From the NCBI GenBank assembly GCA_963765875.1, contig CAVXYK010000029.1:124001-188000 (forward strand): a stretch of DNA of 64,000 bases. Reading direction: 5' to 3'. How positions within the stretch are numbered: the first letter of the stretch is position 1; the number at the start of each line of letters is the position of its first letter. Positions 1-8,893 of the stretch are shown piece by piece. Both the position numbers and the translations under genes were made by a program. The notes below the pieces were generated by a model. That model searched no databases, had not been told where the DNA came from, and saw only the letters and a list, made by a program, of their open reading frames with translations. The stretch is from JAWKOK01 sp963765875 (GTDB taxonomy: Bacteria; Chloroflexota; Anaerolineae; Caldilineales; Caldilineaceae).

Positions 1-36
1 AAACTCAATCAGACCACTCCCATCGGAAGGACCAGA

Positions 37-1186
37 ATGAACTATCAGGCACTGATCGACTATTTCAACCAACATGAAGACGAGATGTTGGAAACCATCA
101 AGTTGCTGGTCACCACTGAGACGCCCAGCGACGACAAGCCACGACTGGATGCCTTTGCCGAGCTGCTGGCGGGTCGGCTCAGCGCGGTCGGCGCTGAAAC
201 CGAAATCCTACCGACAGAGATCCAGGGCAACCATGTGCGTGCTCGCTTCAACAACGGCGACTACGACGCCGACGTCAAACCGGCGTTGATTCTCTGTCAC
301 TACGACACGGTCTGGCCGGTCGGCTCATTGGAGACCCATCCATTCCGCATCGAAGAGGACGGCAAGGGCTACGGCCCGGGCATCTTCGACATGCAGTCGA
401 GTCTCATGCTTTCCGAGTATGCGCTACGCGCGATTGGTGATCTGGCCTTGCAGTTGCCCCGCCCCATCACCATTCTGATGACGTCGGACGAGGAAGTAGG
501 CAGCCCCACCTCCCGGGCGTTGATCGAAGAGGAGGCTCGGCGCTCCGAGTATGCGTTGGTGATGGAATCACCGCTGCCTGGCGGCGTGATCAAGACGGCA
601 CGCAAGGGCGGCGGCAGCTTCGGCCTTGAGATCACCGGTCGCGCCGCCCATGCCGGTGTCGAGCCGGAGGCAGGCATCAGCGCCGTCCACGAGTTGGCCC
701 ACCAGATCCTCGCCATTCAGGCGCTAACCGATCTGGGAAAAAGGCACCACGGTCAGTGTCAATGTAGTCGAGGGTGGCACCAAATCAAATGTAATTCCGG
801 CCAAGGCGGTCGCCAGCATTGACATGCGCGCCTGGACCCAGGACGAGGTAGATCGGGTCATGACAGCCATGTACAGTCTGCAACCGGTGCTTCCCGGTGC
901 AACGATCAAGGTGACAGGCGGGGCCAATCGCCCGCCGCTGGAACGCGCAGTCACTGCAGCGCTCTTCGAACGTGTACGTGAATTGGGCAAAAAGATGGAT
1001 CTTGAGCTTGAGGAAGGCAGCACCGGCGGCGGCAGCGATGCCAGCTTCACCGGCGCGCTGGGCGTGCCCACGCTGGACGGTCTGGGCATCCCAGGCCATG
1101 GCGCCCACGCCGATCATGAGCACATCGAGGTCGACCAGATGGTGTCGCGAGCAGCATTGCTAGTTGCGATGTTGATAGAACTGTAG
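37..1186 (+). CDS. M20-family metallopeptidase (glutamate carboxypeptidase-like), one frameshift
   Basis: Zinc-dependent hydrolase of the M20/carboxypeptidase G2 family, expected to cleave an amide or peptide bond at a C-terminal amino acid in the cytoplasm. Metal-site motifs are visible: HYDTVWPVG (His88, Asp90), GPGIFDMQSS (Asp118) and TSDEEVGS (Glu152/153). The dimerisation-domain motif GRAAHAGVEPEAG follows. The reading frame breaks near base 740 in the run GGGAAAAAGG. The rest of the protein (GGTKSNVIPA, then GSTGGGSDASFT and GIPGHGAHADHEHIE, the last a ligand region) continues one frame later to 1186. Joined, it is about 382 aa, the usual size for the family. A GGAAGG ribosome site precedes the ATG at 37. 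The homopolymer context makes a sequencing indel as likely as real inactivation. The substrate cannot be told. Confidence 0.85.
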
Positions 1187-1212
1187 TTGGTCGAAGTCGG
1201 ATTGTGAAATCT

Positions 1213-1468
1213 GTAGGGACAGGTCTGAGACCTGTCCCATGCGTATCAAGCTAAGCGTTATGTCTAGCGTTGCCGTTGGTGGCGGCAGGGATAAATCCCG
1301 CCGCTAACAACGACAAGCCGCCTCAGCGGCTGGAGTGAAGCGCCTGTGGGCGCTTTTCGCTGTTAGCAGCCGGCTTCAGCCGCTGCTGCACACCGGTTCA
1401 AACCGACGACAAATTTATCATAATCCTTAGCTTGATATCTGTGGGACAGGTCTGAGACCTGTCCCTAC
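1213..1468. repeat. Composite palindromic element, family 1, copy A
   Basis: Fills most of the gap between the peptidase and the nitrilase. The outer parts are two copies of a 23-bp hairpin (1216-1238 and 1443-1465, GGGACAGGTC-TGA-GACCTGTCCC) bounded by GTAG on the left and CTAC on the right. Inside is a core of about 190 bp with inverted ends (ATCAAGCTAAG at 1245, CTTAGCTTGAT ending at 1436). The core holds nested stems such as GCCGCCTCAGCGGC and GCGCCTGTGGGCGC. Related cores lie at 27650-27881 (opposite orientation) and 60201-60415. No coding potential is seen. Confidence 0.8.
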
Positions 1469-1480
1469 GCGCGTCTACGG

Positions 1481-2311
1481 CTATTGACAAACCTCACCCG
1501 CATAGACATCCGGACGTCGATGCTTGAGGTTGGGCAATCCGGCCCGGATTTGGTCTTGGGCTGCGTAGTCGATGTCGGCAACCACCACGCACTCTCGTTC
1601 AGGCGCCCGGGCCAGTACCGTTCCCCACGGATCGACGATCATGGTGTTGCCGTAGCAGGTCTTGTTGCCGGCGTGGACGCCGATCTGCGCGGGCGAGACC
1701 ATGTAGACCTGGTTCTCGATGGCTCGTGCACGGATCAGCGCTTCCCAATGATCCTTGCCGGTGTATAAAGTGAAGGCAGACGGCTGGAAAATGACGCGCG
1801 AGCCGGCCAGCGTCAACGCCCGGTAGACCTCGGGGAAGCGGATGTCGTAACAGATGGTCAGGCCGAATTGGCCATGCTCACTTTCGAAGGCCACCATCTC
1901 GGTGCCGGCCTCGTAGCGAGACGACTCGTTGTCCGACACAGTGCCTGTGATGTCGATATCGAAGAGATGGATCTTGCGATACGTGGCGACCAGATCACCG
2001 GCGGGATCATAGACCAGCGAGATATTCCAGGCTTTGTCGCTATCAGGCACCTGGACGGGAATGCTGCCGCCATGCAGTGTGATGCCATGTTGCATTGCCT
2101 TGCTCTGGAGAAAGTGACTGGTGGGTCCATCCATCGACTCACGACCAGCACGGATCTCGCCTGATGTCCCGTAGATGTTGAACATCTCCGGCAACGCCAC
2201 CACGTCAGCCCCCTGGGCAACCGCCTCATCGATCAGACGCTCGGCCGTCGCCAGGTTGGCGTCCTTATCCCCCTGCGAGTTCATCTGAACCGCACCAATA
2301 CGAAATGTCAT
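1481..2311 (-). CDS. Carbon-nitrogen hydrolase (nitrilase superfamily, Nit/omega-amidase-like)
   Basis: A 276-aa nitrilase-superfamily enzyme that hydrolyses a C-N bond. The catalytic Glu-Lys-Cys triad is complete: Glu42 in VALPEMF, Lys113 in YRKIHLFD and Cys154 in TICYDIRFPE. The length and the IHLFDID and FPEVYRAL segments fit the Nit1/Nit2 and omega-amidase branch, whose known members deaminate alpha-ketoglutaramate or deaminated glutathione. The exact substrate is an inference. The gene is complete, with no frameshift. It is transcribed toward the repeat at 1213-1468 and lies in the same direction as purN and purM upstream, 52 bases from the purN stop, so it could be the last gene of that operon. 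Confidence 0.85.
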   Translation of the reverse strand: MTFRIGAVQMNSQGDKDANLATAERLIDEAVAQGADVVALPEMFNIYGTSGEIRAGRESMDGPTSHFLQSKAMQHGITLHGGSIPVQVPDSDKAWNISLVYDPAGDLVATYRKIHLFDIDITGTVSDNESSRYEAGTEMVAFESEHGQFGLTICYDIRFPEVYRALTLAGSRVIFQPSAFTLYTGKDHWEALIRARAIENQVYMVSPAQIGVHAGNKTCYGNTMIVDPWGTVLARAPERECVVVADIDYAAQDQIRAGLPNLKHRRPDVYAGEVCQ

Positions 2312-2363
2312 CCCTTGCCCCCTATCAATCCTTGTCGTTAATCATTGAGATCAATCATTGAGG

Positions 2364-2969
2364 TCACTCCTCGTCACCGTCAATCACGCGCAATAATGCA
2401 TGCACGAGTGTTCGATGTTCCGCCTGGTGCATGCGCTTCTCCAGCGTCTCCAGCGCGTCACTGGGATAGATCGGGACCGTCGTGGTCTCAAGCACCGGCC
2501 CGGCATCGACCTGCTCGTCCGGCACCAGATGCACCATGATCCCGGTCTCCCTGATCTCGCCCCGCTGGTAGGCATCAAACGCACGCTCGATGGCATGGGT
2601 GCCGGGGAATTTACCCGGTAGCGCCGGATGGAGATTGATGACCCGGTAGGAGAATTTGTCCAGAAACGCCGAGCTGAGGATGAGCATCCAACCGGCCAGC
2701 ACCACCCAATCAGGCCGGTACTCCTTGACGATCTGAGCCAGATCGGCGTCATAGTCACGCCGACTGCGTCCGACTTCTTTGTATGGGGCAAGCGAATGCA
2801 CACGCGTGGGAATGCCCGCCTTCTCCGCCCGTTGCAGGCCATAGGCATCCTCCTGATTCGATACCACGACCACGATTTCGGCAGGCAAAATGCGATAGCC
2901 GATGGCGTCAATCAGGGCCTGCAAGTTTGAACCATTGCCGGAAATGAGCACCGCGATCTTGGCTGTCAT
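2364..2969 (-). CDS. purN: Phosphoribosylglycinamide formyltransferase
   Basis: Transfers a formyl group from 10-formyl-tetrahydrofolate to glycinamide ribonucleotide, the third step of de novo purine synthesis. The phosphate-binding loop SGNGSNLQALI is at residues 10-20. The catalytic site is INLHPALPGKFPG (Asn112, His114) and the folate/catalytic motif is GIMVHLVPDEQVDAGP (Asp155). At 201 aa it has the normal length. It follows purM on the same strand with a 102-base gap that contains a short repeat (3012-3068). The purM-purN order is common in bacteria. Confidence 0.95.
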   Translation of the reverse strand: MTAKIAVLISGNGSNLQALIDAIGYRILPAEIVVVVSNQEDAYGLQRAEKAGIPTRVHSLAPYKEVGRSRRDYDADLAQIVKEYRPDWVVLAGWMLILSSAFLDKFSYRVINLHPALPGKFPGTHAIERAFDAYQRGEIRETGIMVHLVPDEQVDAGPVLETTTVPIYPSDALETLEKRMHQAEHRTLVHALLRVIDGDEE

Positions 2970-3011
2970 GTTGGATTCCTTGATCGGTTTTGCTGAAAAC
3001 AGCTTTTATTC

Positions 3012-3068
3012 AGCCACAGGTTTTCAACACAGAGACACAGAGAAGGCACGGAGGGCCACAGAGAAAAC
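3012..3068. repeat. Dispersed 'cacagagacacagag' repeat, copy 1
   Basis: An AG-rich stretch (ACACAGAGACACAGAGAAGG followed by CACGGAGGGCCACAGAG) in the purM-purN gap. A longer relative is at 57150-57238. Similar sequences are widespread intergenic repeats in environmental bacteria; the assignment here rests only on the likeness of the two copies. Confidence 0.55.
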
Positions 3069-3071
3069 TGC

Positions 3072-4100
3072 CTACCCCGTGATCAACTTGACCTGTTCCG
3101 GTTGGCCGTTGCGCGGCTGGAGCTTGCCGATGACGATGGCCTCCGGCACGGCGGATACGACCTTGTCGGCATTGGCTGCGGAGACAATGCCGACCATCCC
3201 GATGCCCATGTTGAAGACCCGATATGCCTCTTGCTGATCCATACCACTCCACACGAGCAAGTTATCGAAAATCGGAGGGGTGCGCCAACGGCTCACATCG
3301 ATTTCGGCGGCCAGGTTTTCAGGCAAGACGCGTGGAATGTTGTCTACAAAGCCGCCGCCGGTGATGTGGGCCAGCCCTTTGATATCGACACCGGCCTCGA
3401 TCATCTGCTCGATTTCAGTCACGTAACAGCGATGGGGCGCCAGCAAGGCGTCGGCCAGCGTCTGTCCGTCGTCGAGGGTCAGATTCAGGTCCCGGTCGGC
3501 GACGAGGCTGCGGATGAGCGAATAGCCGTTGGTGTGGGGCCCGGAACTGGGCAATCCGACAATCAGATCACCGGCCTGCATGACATCTTGCTGGGGCCAG
3601 AGCGCATCACGGTCCACCAGCCCGACGACGGTGCCGGCAAGATCGAAGGCTCCTTCAGTGTAGACGCCGGGCATCTCTGCGGTTTCGCCGCCCAGCAGTG
3701 CACAGCCGGCAGCCTGGCAGGCCTCGGCCACGCCGGTCACGACCGCGGCCACGGCCTCGGGCACAAGCTTGCTGGTGGCGATGTAGTCAAGAAAGAAGAG
3801 CGGCCGCGCATTCTGGACCAGGATATCATTGACGCAGTGGTTGACAATATCATGGCCGATGCCGTGCCAGCGTCCGAGTTCGGCGGCCAGTTTGACCTTG
3901 GTGCCTACACCGTCGGTCGAGGCTACCAGCACCGGTCTAGCCGGCAGATTTTCCAATGCGTAAAGTCCGCCGAAACTGCCGATATCGGCCAATACGCCCG
4001 ATGTATATGACGCACGCACGGCGCCCTTCATCATGTCAACGGCGCTCTGTGCGGCATCAATGTCGACGCCGGCTTGCTTGTAGGAATCGGAACTGGACAT
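3072..4100 (-). CDS. purM: Phosphoribosylformylglycinamidine cyclo-ligase (AIR synthetase)
   Basis: Closes the imidazole ring of FGAM to AIR using ATP, the fifth step of purine synthesis. It begins with the typical SYKQAGVDIDAAQSAVDMMK. The conserved glycine-rich segments follow: SFGGLYAL, VASTDGVGTKVKLA, HCVNDILVQNA, GGETAEMPGVY, SSGPHTNGYSLIR and AHITGGGFVDNIPRVLP. At 342 aa it is complete and intact. It is upstream of purN on the same strand and was probably co-transcribed with it. The 254-base region upstream (4101-4354), shared with the divergent membrane-protein gene, shows no further gene. Confidence 0.95.
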   Translation of the reverse strand: MSSSDSYKQAGVDIDAAQSAVDMMKGAVRASYTSGVLADIGSFGGLYALENLPARPVLVASTDGVGTKVKLAAELGRWHGIGHDIVNHCVNDILVQNARPLFFLDYIATSKLVPEAVAAVVTGVAEACQAAGCALLGGETAEMPGVYTEGAFDLAGTVVGLVDRDALWPQQDVMQAGDLIVGLPSSGPHTNGYSLIRSLVADRDLNLTLDDGQTLADALLAPHRCYVTEIEQMIEAGVDIKGLAHITGGGFVDNIPRVLPENLAAEIDVSRWRTPPIFDNLLVWSGMDQQEAYRVFNMGIGMVGIVSAANADKVVSAVPEAIVIGKLQPRNGQPEQVKLITG

Positions 4101-4354
4101 GGCTTCTCTTCGCTATGGTTGCTTGTTGGCGGTAGGCGGTCATTCCATTTGGGCGGACACAAAGGCACGCCCCTACCAGTTGGACGTGTCCATTGTAGAT
4201 CATTCTGATGGTGCAACCGATCCTCGAAGGCCAGAACATTTTCTTGAGCGGGAACGTCTTTGGAGAGCAGGGATTTTGGCCGCTGGCCTCGGGCACATTT
4301 GTCCGGCTACAGAGTTCATGAAATGTCCGAACACAGCGCAAAGGAGTGGACGTC

Positions 4355-5966
4355 ATGTCATATTCAGATCGAGTTCGCGATCTGGGCGCCGATCCAGAGC
4401 AACTTGAAACGACCTATCATCAGGTCATCGAGATGGGCGATGAGCAAGCCTTCGCCACTGCCATCGACGGACGCCTACAACGAAGAGCCGGACAATCTGC
4501 TCTATGCCGCCTGGCACTATCGTCTGGCCCATTCCCTGGCCGATCGGCTCGACGAATGGCGCATTGCCTGGGCGTGGGCCATCCCGCTTGCGATTGTCAA
4601 CGGCCTGTTACTATGGTGGCTCTCTGACGATGCCCAGTTCAGCGTTCAGATCGCCGGGACAGGCGACATCCAGGGCTACAACTCGATCCCCAGATCCTGC
4701 TGCTCTGGGGGCCAATCAGCGCAGCTCGCTGTCCTGACCTATCTGTGCGTGGCCGGACGGCACGGTGGGCGCACCTGGTTGGCGTCGTCGCGGCGCTGGC
4801 GCTTCTGGTCGTCTACGTGCTCCTGTTCTATTCGCGCACGGGACCGGCCATCTTCCAGGAACAGTATCTGATGCTCATGGTCTTTCACCTGCCGCTGGCG
4901 GCCTGGTCAGCAGTCGGCATCTACCTGCTGTTCGGTCTGCCCGATGCCGAAGAACGATTTGCCTTCCTCCTCAAATCACTGGAGGTCGCGGTGCTGGCCG
5001 GGCTCTTTTTGATTGCGGGCATGGCCTTCGTCGGGATCTCCGTGGCGCTCTTCGATGCGTTGGATATCCAACTCTCCGAGCTGGTCATGCGGCTCCTTCT
5101 GGCTGGGGGCGGCGGACTGATCCCGGTGCTGGCCACGGCCATGACCTACAACCCGGGGCCCACACCTGCCGGCCAAGCCTTTGGCTCTGGCCTGAGCCGC
5201 CTCATCGCCTTGGTCATGCGCCTGATGTTGCCTCTGACACTGGCGCTTCTGGCAATCTATCTCGCCTTCATCCCGATGAATTTCCGAGCGCCCTTCGAGA
5301 ATCGGGACGTGCTGGTCAGCTACAACGCCATGCTCTTCGGCGTGATGGCATTGCTGCTTGGGGCAACACCCACGCGTGAGCGCGATGCAGCGGGCAAGAC
5401 CGGCGTATGGCTCCGGCGCGGCATCATCTCGCTGGCCGTCGCTGGCCGTCCTTGTCAGCCTCTACGCACTCTCGGCCATCCTCTACCGCGCCTGGCAGGA
5501 TCGCCTGACGCCCAACCGCCTGACATTCATCGGCTGGAACGTCGTCAACATGGCTATTCTGTTGTTGATTCTCTGGAAGCAGATCTCGAAGCGGGGAAAG
5601 TCCTGGTTGTCTGCCCTGCACAGCGCCTTCGCCACCGGCGCGCTGCTCTACGTCGGCTGGATGCTTGTCGTGATTCTGGCTGTGCCCTGGTTCTTCGGCA
5701 TCAGCCAGGGCGATATCGCCGATCTGCCCATCTCGGTTCAGTCCATCGTTTACGAACGGGCCGAACCTATTTTGCTCAAGTGTCCCACCAGTCCGCACAT
5801 CTATCTGCTGGACGACGGCGAGAAGCGCTGGGTCCAGGACATTCCGACCTTTGAAGGAGAAGGCTACGTCTGGGGCGACGTGTCCATGATCCAATGTGAC
5901 GATCTGCGCAGCATTCCCGACGGTCCGCCGATTCCGCCCGATGCCGGTGAACCGCCACAGCCGTAG
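4355..5966 (+). CDS. Multipass membrane protein, DUF4153-like, several frameshifts
   Basis: Start chosen at ATG 4355, preceded by AAGGAG. The reading has a soluble start (MSYSDRVRDLGADPEQLE), then many hydrophobic segments (around 4570-4620, 4790-5130, 5210-5280 and 5450-5700). It ends in a soluble tail with ISVQSIVYERAEPILLKC and HIYLLDDGEKRWVQDIP. The segment RLTPNRLTFIGWNVVNMAIL resembles the 'TPNR' region of DUF4153 proteins, so that family is the best guess. At least three frame changes are needed: near 4460, near 4700 and at 5430-5450. The last is a 10-bp tandem duplication (TCGCTGGCCG twice), whose removal restores the frame exactly. Function is unknown. The C-terminal 'YLLDDGEKRWVQD' may be an extracytoplasmic ligand-binding segment. 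Confidence 0.55.
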
Positions 5967-6302
5967 CGTAGCAGGCACGCGTTGCTATCTGCCGCGGTCG
6001 ACCCTGACCCGGCGGGTGATGCTCTCACTGGTAACGACCATCGACGACTGGGTGACGAGTTTGTCCGGTGCCCGAAAGAGCGTTTCCGCCAGCGCGCTGT
6101 GGGGATCGCGGTCCGTCACTCCGCGCTGCCGATAGCGGCCGCGCTCGCCGCCGGCATCCAGTCGCCGACTGATGCCATGGGTCTCTTCCGCCTCACGAAC
6201 GGCCAGCAGGATGTAGGGAAAGAGCGCGTGGGCATTGCCGAAGAGGGTTAAGTCGAACATGATAGTATCCTCGATTCGGACCGTGGTTGTGCGCTACTGG
6301 GA
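5967..6302. other. Gap with only a weak minus-strand ORF
   Basis: Apart from the doubtful ORF at 5985-6260, nothing else is recognised here. No repeat of the families seen elsewhere in the window is present. Confidence 0.4.
5985..6260 (-). CDS. Small hypothetical protein, doubtful
   Basis: A 91-aa open frame starting MFDLTLFGNAHALFPYILLA and ending in SITRRVRVDRGR. A GAGG sequence lies 8 bases before the ATG, which is the main reason to keep it. No family is recognised. The C-terminal half is rich in Arg and Asp, as often seen in non-coding frames of G+C-rich DNA. It may be the remnant of a longer gene or not a gene at all. Confidence 0.25.
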   Translation of the reverse strand: MFDLTLFGNAHALFPYILLAVREAEETHGISRRLDAGGERGRYRQRGVTDRDPHSALAETLFRAPDKLVTQSSMVVTSESITRRVRVDRGR

Positions 6303-6331
6303 TTGAAGAGTGAGCACCATCGTGATAAAAT
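6303..6331 (+). promoter_or_regulatory. Sigma-70-type promoter of the Phd/PIN toxin-antitoxin operon
   Basis: TTGAAG (6303-6308), a 17-base spacer and TAAAAT (6326-6331), just upstream of the antitoxin gene and overlapped downstream by a perfect palindrome. Confidence 0.6.
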
Positions 6332-6334
6332 ATG

Positions 6335-6354
6335 ACCATAGTCATGACTATGGT
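6335..6354. promoter_or_regulatory. 20-bp perfect palindrome, likely antitoxin operator
   Basis: ACCATAGTCATGACTATGGT is identical to its reverse complement and lies 4 bases after the -10 box, over the expected transcription start. Phd/YefM antitoxins bind such palindromes to repress their own operon, so this is a natural autoregulatory site. Confidence 0.6.
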
Positions 6355-6395
6355 TTGGCGCTCGATTGTCTAGCTGATAGGACGGAGTGAATGAA

Positions 6396-6626
6396 ATGCA
6401 GACAGTCTCCAAGAGCAAATTGAAGGCCGAGATGTTGCGCATCTTCCGCGAGATCGAAGAGTCCGGCGAAGAGTTGATCGTCACCGACAACAATCGTCCG
6501 GTGTTGAGTATCCGCCCAGTGTCACAGGGACGTAGCGTCGGGGAGGTCTTTGCCGATATAAGAGGCAAGGTCGTATTCCACGAAGACCCAAACACGCCAA
6601 CATGGGATGACTGGGAGGATCTGTAG
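6396..6626 (+). CDS. Type II antitoxin, Phd/YefM family
   Basis: A 76-aa protein starting MQTVSKSKLKAEMLRIFREI. The N-terminal half has the Phd/YefM DNA-binding and dimerisation pattern (KSKLKAEMLRIFREIEESGE, then LIVTDNNRPVLSIRP). The acidic C-terminal tail (HEDPNTPTWDDWEDL) would wrap and neutralise the toxin. ATG 6396 is preferred because GGAGTGA lies at the right distance; a GTG at 6387 is also possible. The TAG stop is directly followed by the toxin ATG at 6627, typical of translationally coupled toxin-antitoxin pairs. The promoter and palindrome at 6303-6354 suggest autorepression. Confidence 0.85.
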   Translation: MQTVSKSKLKAEMLRIFREIEESGEELIVTDNNRPVLSIRPVSQGRSVGEVFADIRGKVVFHEDPNTPTWDDWEDL

Positions 6627-7008
6627 ATGGTCGTCCTCGATACCGCTGCGCTTGATCTACTGGACGCTCGAAGCGGAAACCCTCTCGCCGGTAGCAGCCA
6701 AAGCCATTACTGAAAACCGGCAGGTCATCGCCAGTGCCATCTCTATCTGGGAGATCGGCTGGAAGACAAAACTGGGCAAGCTCACATTACCGATTTCAAC
6801 GCGTGAATTCGCAACACGCCTCACTCAAGTTCAGAACGTAGAAATCGTGGCGGTGGACTCCGAAACCTGGCTGCGCAACGTAGCGCTGGATTGGGATCAT
6901 CGCGATCCGGCTGACCGCACCATCGTGGCCACGGCTGAACTACGCGGCTGTCCCCTGGTGACGCCGGACCGGCGGATACGCGACTTCTACGACCTGTCGA
7001 TCTGGTAG
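6627..7008 (+). CDS. PIN-domain toxin (VapC-like), one frameshift near the start
   Basis: Probable ribonuclease toxin paired with the Phd-type antitoxin just upstream. Starting at ATG 6627 the frame reads MVVLDTAAL, then shifts by one base near 6653 into IYWTLEAE and stays open to 7008 (about 126 aa). Joined, it has the PIN acidic residues: Asp in VVLDTAAL, Glu in AISIWEIGWK, Asp in DHRDPADRTIVATA and Asp in LVTPDRRI. Without the correction the first 9 residues are out of frame and the toxin would be dead. The stop is only 21 bases from the first CRISPR repeat, so the module sits at the leader-distal end of the array. Confidence 0.8.
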
Positions 7009-7029
7009 AGCGAGGGGCGTTTCAGCTCT

Positions 7030-8405
7030 GTTTCAATCCACGCCCCCCGTGAGGGGGGCGACGTGGTGGCTAGACTCAGGATGTCTAATCCAAAAATGTT
7101 TCAATCCACGCCCCCCGTGGGGGGGCGACGCGATTGCCTGCACGTTATGGCCACAATGCGAGCCGTTTCAATCCACGCCCCCCGTGAGGGGGGCGACCTT
7201 TATCGGCATCGAACTGGATGAGCAACTACACGGTTTCAATCCACGCCCCCGCGTGAGGGGGCGACGGCACGTTCGGAATTGGTCGACGTGGCCGAAGCCG
7301 TTTCAATCCACGCCCCCCGTGGGGGGCGACCAACAGCGCCGAGCCGGGCGGCGAATCCCGGCAGTTTCAATCCACGCCCCCCGTGAGGGGGCGACTGCTT
7401 CTGATCATTGGCCGCAGGCGATGCGAAGAGTTTCAATCCACGCCCCCCGTGGGGGGGCGACGTGATGACTTGGAGGATAATATGAGCGACGATCTGTTTC
7501 AATCCACGCCCCCGTGTGGGGGGCGACTTGCTTCTGATCATCGGCCGCAGGCGATGCGAAGAGTTTCAATCCACGCCCCCCGTGAGGGGGGCGACGTGGA
7601 ACGCACCCTCTCCGGTCAGAACTATGCAAGTTTCAATCCACGCCCCCCGCGTGGGGGCGACCGGTGCCGTTCGTGTTGGCTATGACCATCAGCTATGTTT
7701 CAATCCACGCCCCCCGTGGGGGGGCGACCAGACGTGCAGTTTGATGAGCAAATGTATCAGAGGCATGTTTCAATCCACGCCCCCGTGAGGGGGCGACTCG
7801 GATTGGTTGCCGTGGTCGACCGTGTGCTGGAGTTTCAATCCACGCCCCCCGTGAGGAGGGCGACATGATATTGCTATGTCCGTTGCCCGCCGTACAAAAG
7901 TTTCAATCCACGCCCCCCGTGAGGGGGGCGACGTGGGCGAAGGCTGTCGGCATGAGCGCGATTGAGGTTGTTTCAATCCACGCCCCCCGTGAGGGGGCGA
8001 CGGGATACGTTCAAAGCACTAGCAAGCAACTATATTGTTTCAATCCACGCCCCCCGTGAGGGGGGCGACGAGGTTGCAATTCTACAGAAACAAATAGCAG
8101 CACTGTTTCAATCCACGCCCCCCGTGAGGGGGGCGACCGCACTAAGCGGGACAGCTGCACCTGACTGAGCAAGTTTCAATCCACGCCCCCCGTGAGGGGG
8201 CGACATTAAATCCACTTGGTCCATAGCACGATGCAACGTTTCAATCCACGCCCCCCGTGAGGGGGGCGACATAATGATTTTTCAAAATCGGCTCTTTGAT
8301 TAGTGTTTCAATCCACGCCCCCCGTGAGGGGGGCGACGGCGTACGTTCAAGGCGAGTATGCATCTGAGGCCGGTTTCAATCCACGCCCCCCGTGAAGGGG
8401 GCGAC
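7030..8405 (-). CRISPR. Type I-C CRISPR array, 21 repeats and 20 spacers
   Basis: Twenty-one copies of a 31-33 bp repeat. On the plus strand it reads GTTTCAATCCACGC, a C-run, GTGA, a G-run and GCGAC. Starts are 7030, 7098, 7165, 7233, 7300, 7364, 7430, 7496, 7563, 7630, 7697, 7767, 7832, 7900, 7970, 8037, 8105, 8173, 8238, 8305 and 8373. Spacers are about 33-38 bp. The transcribed repeat is the complement, ending in GGATTGAAAC, the classic type I-C 3' handle, and forms a G/C hairpin. The array is therefore read on the minus strand, like the cas genes, with the newest spacers near 8405. Repeats 14-20 (7900-8337) are nearly uniform. Repeats nearer 7030 vary in the hairpin loop and arm length. 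Spacers 7396-7429 and 7528-7562 are near-identical. Confidence 0.98.
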
Positions 8406-8578
8406 CGCAACATTTAGGTGACAAACACATGCCGACCCCCTAAATATTGATTCTGCTATTTCAATTGTACCTCAACACTTGCCTTGAATGCCCTGGAATC
8501 GCGGTTGGTAGGCGCCGAAAAGGCTGCGAACCTGTAGGACAGAAACATGGTCACTTCCAGTTCGCAATCGTCATGATT
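8406..8578 (-). promoter_or_regulatory. CRISPR leader
   Basis: A stretch of 173 bases between the cas2 stop and the last repeat, without an ORF. Its array-proximal half is A+T-richer than its surroundings. By position it is the leader, carrying the array promoter and the integration signal. No confident -35/-10 pair could be picked. Confidence 0.65.
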
Positions 8579-8869
8579 TCAGGCAATCAAGGGTCCCTTC
8601 CAGATCAATGCTGCCTTTGTGCCTATATGCTCAACACGATTCCGCCATTCATTGCCCAGATAGTAGAACCGAGGCTGTCCTTTTCAGGATCTATCAACTC
8701 CACCAATCGATGCTTCAACTGCCTCATCTGGGCTGCATCCACCAGGCACTCAAAGACCGAGTTTTGGACGCGCTGCCCGTAATTTTGACACTGTTTTGCC
8801 ACCAATCGCAACCGTCGCTTTCCGGCATTGCTGGTGGTATTCACGTCGTAGGTGATCAAGAACCATCAT
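8579..8869 (-). CDS. cas2: CRISPR-associated endonuclease Cas2 (type I-C), frameshifted
   Basis: Spacer-acquisition protein that bridges the Cas1 dimers. The start is ATG 8869 (an AGGAGG site lies at 8880-8885), reading MMVL. One extra base shifts into ITYDVNTTSNAGKRRLRLVA and then QRVQNSVFECLVD, the Cas2 ferredoxin fold with the beta1 'ITYDV' strand. A second shift near 8685 is needed to reach RFYYLGNEWRNRVEHIG, the C-terminal part of I-C Cas2. Joined it is about 96 aa, normal for the family. Both shifts are single-base and may be sequence errors. It is the last cas gene before the leader. Confidence 0.85.
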
Positions 8870-8893
8870 CGGCGTCTAGCCTCCTGCCAATGC

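Noticed and set aside
3102..4010. 302-aa plus-strand frame
   Set aside because: It is antisense to purM, which is unmistakable.
7049..8168. Several small ORFs with repeated 'FQSTPP' or 'SIHAPR' segments
   Set aside because: They are translations of CRISPR repeats.
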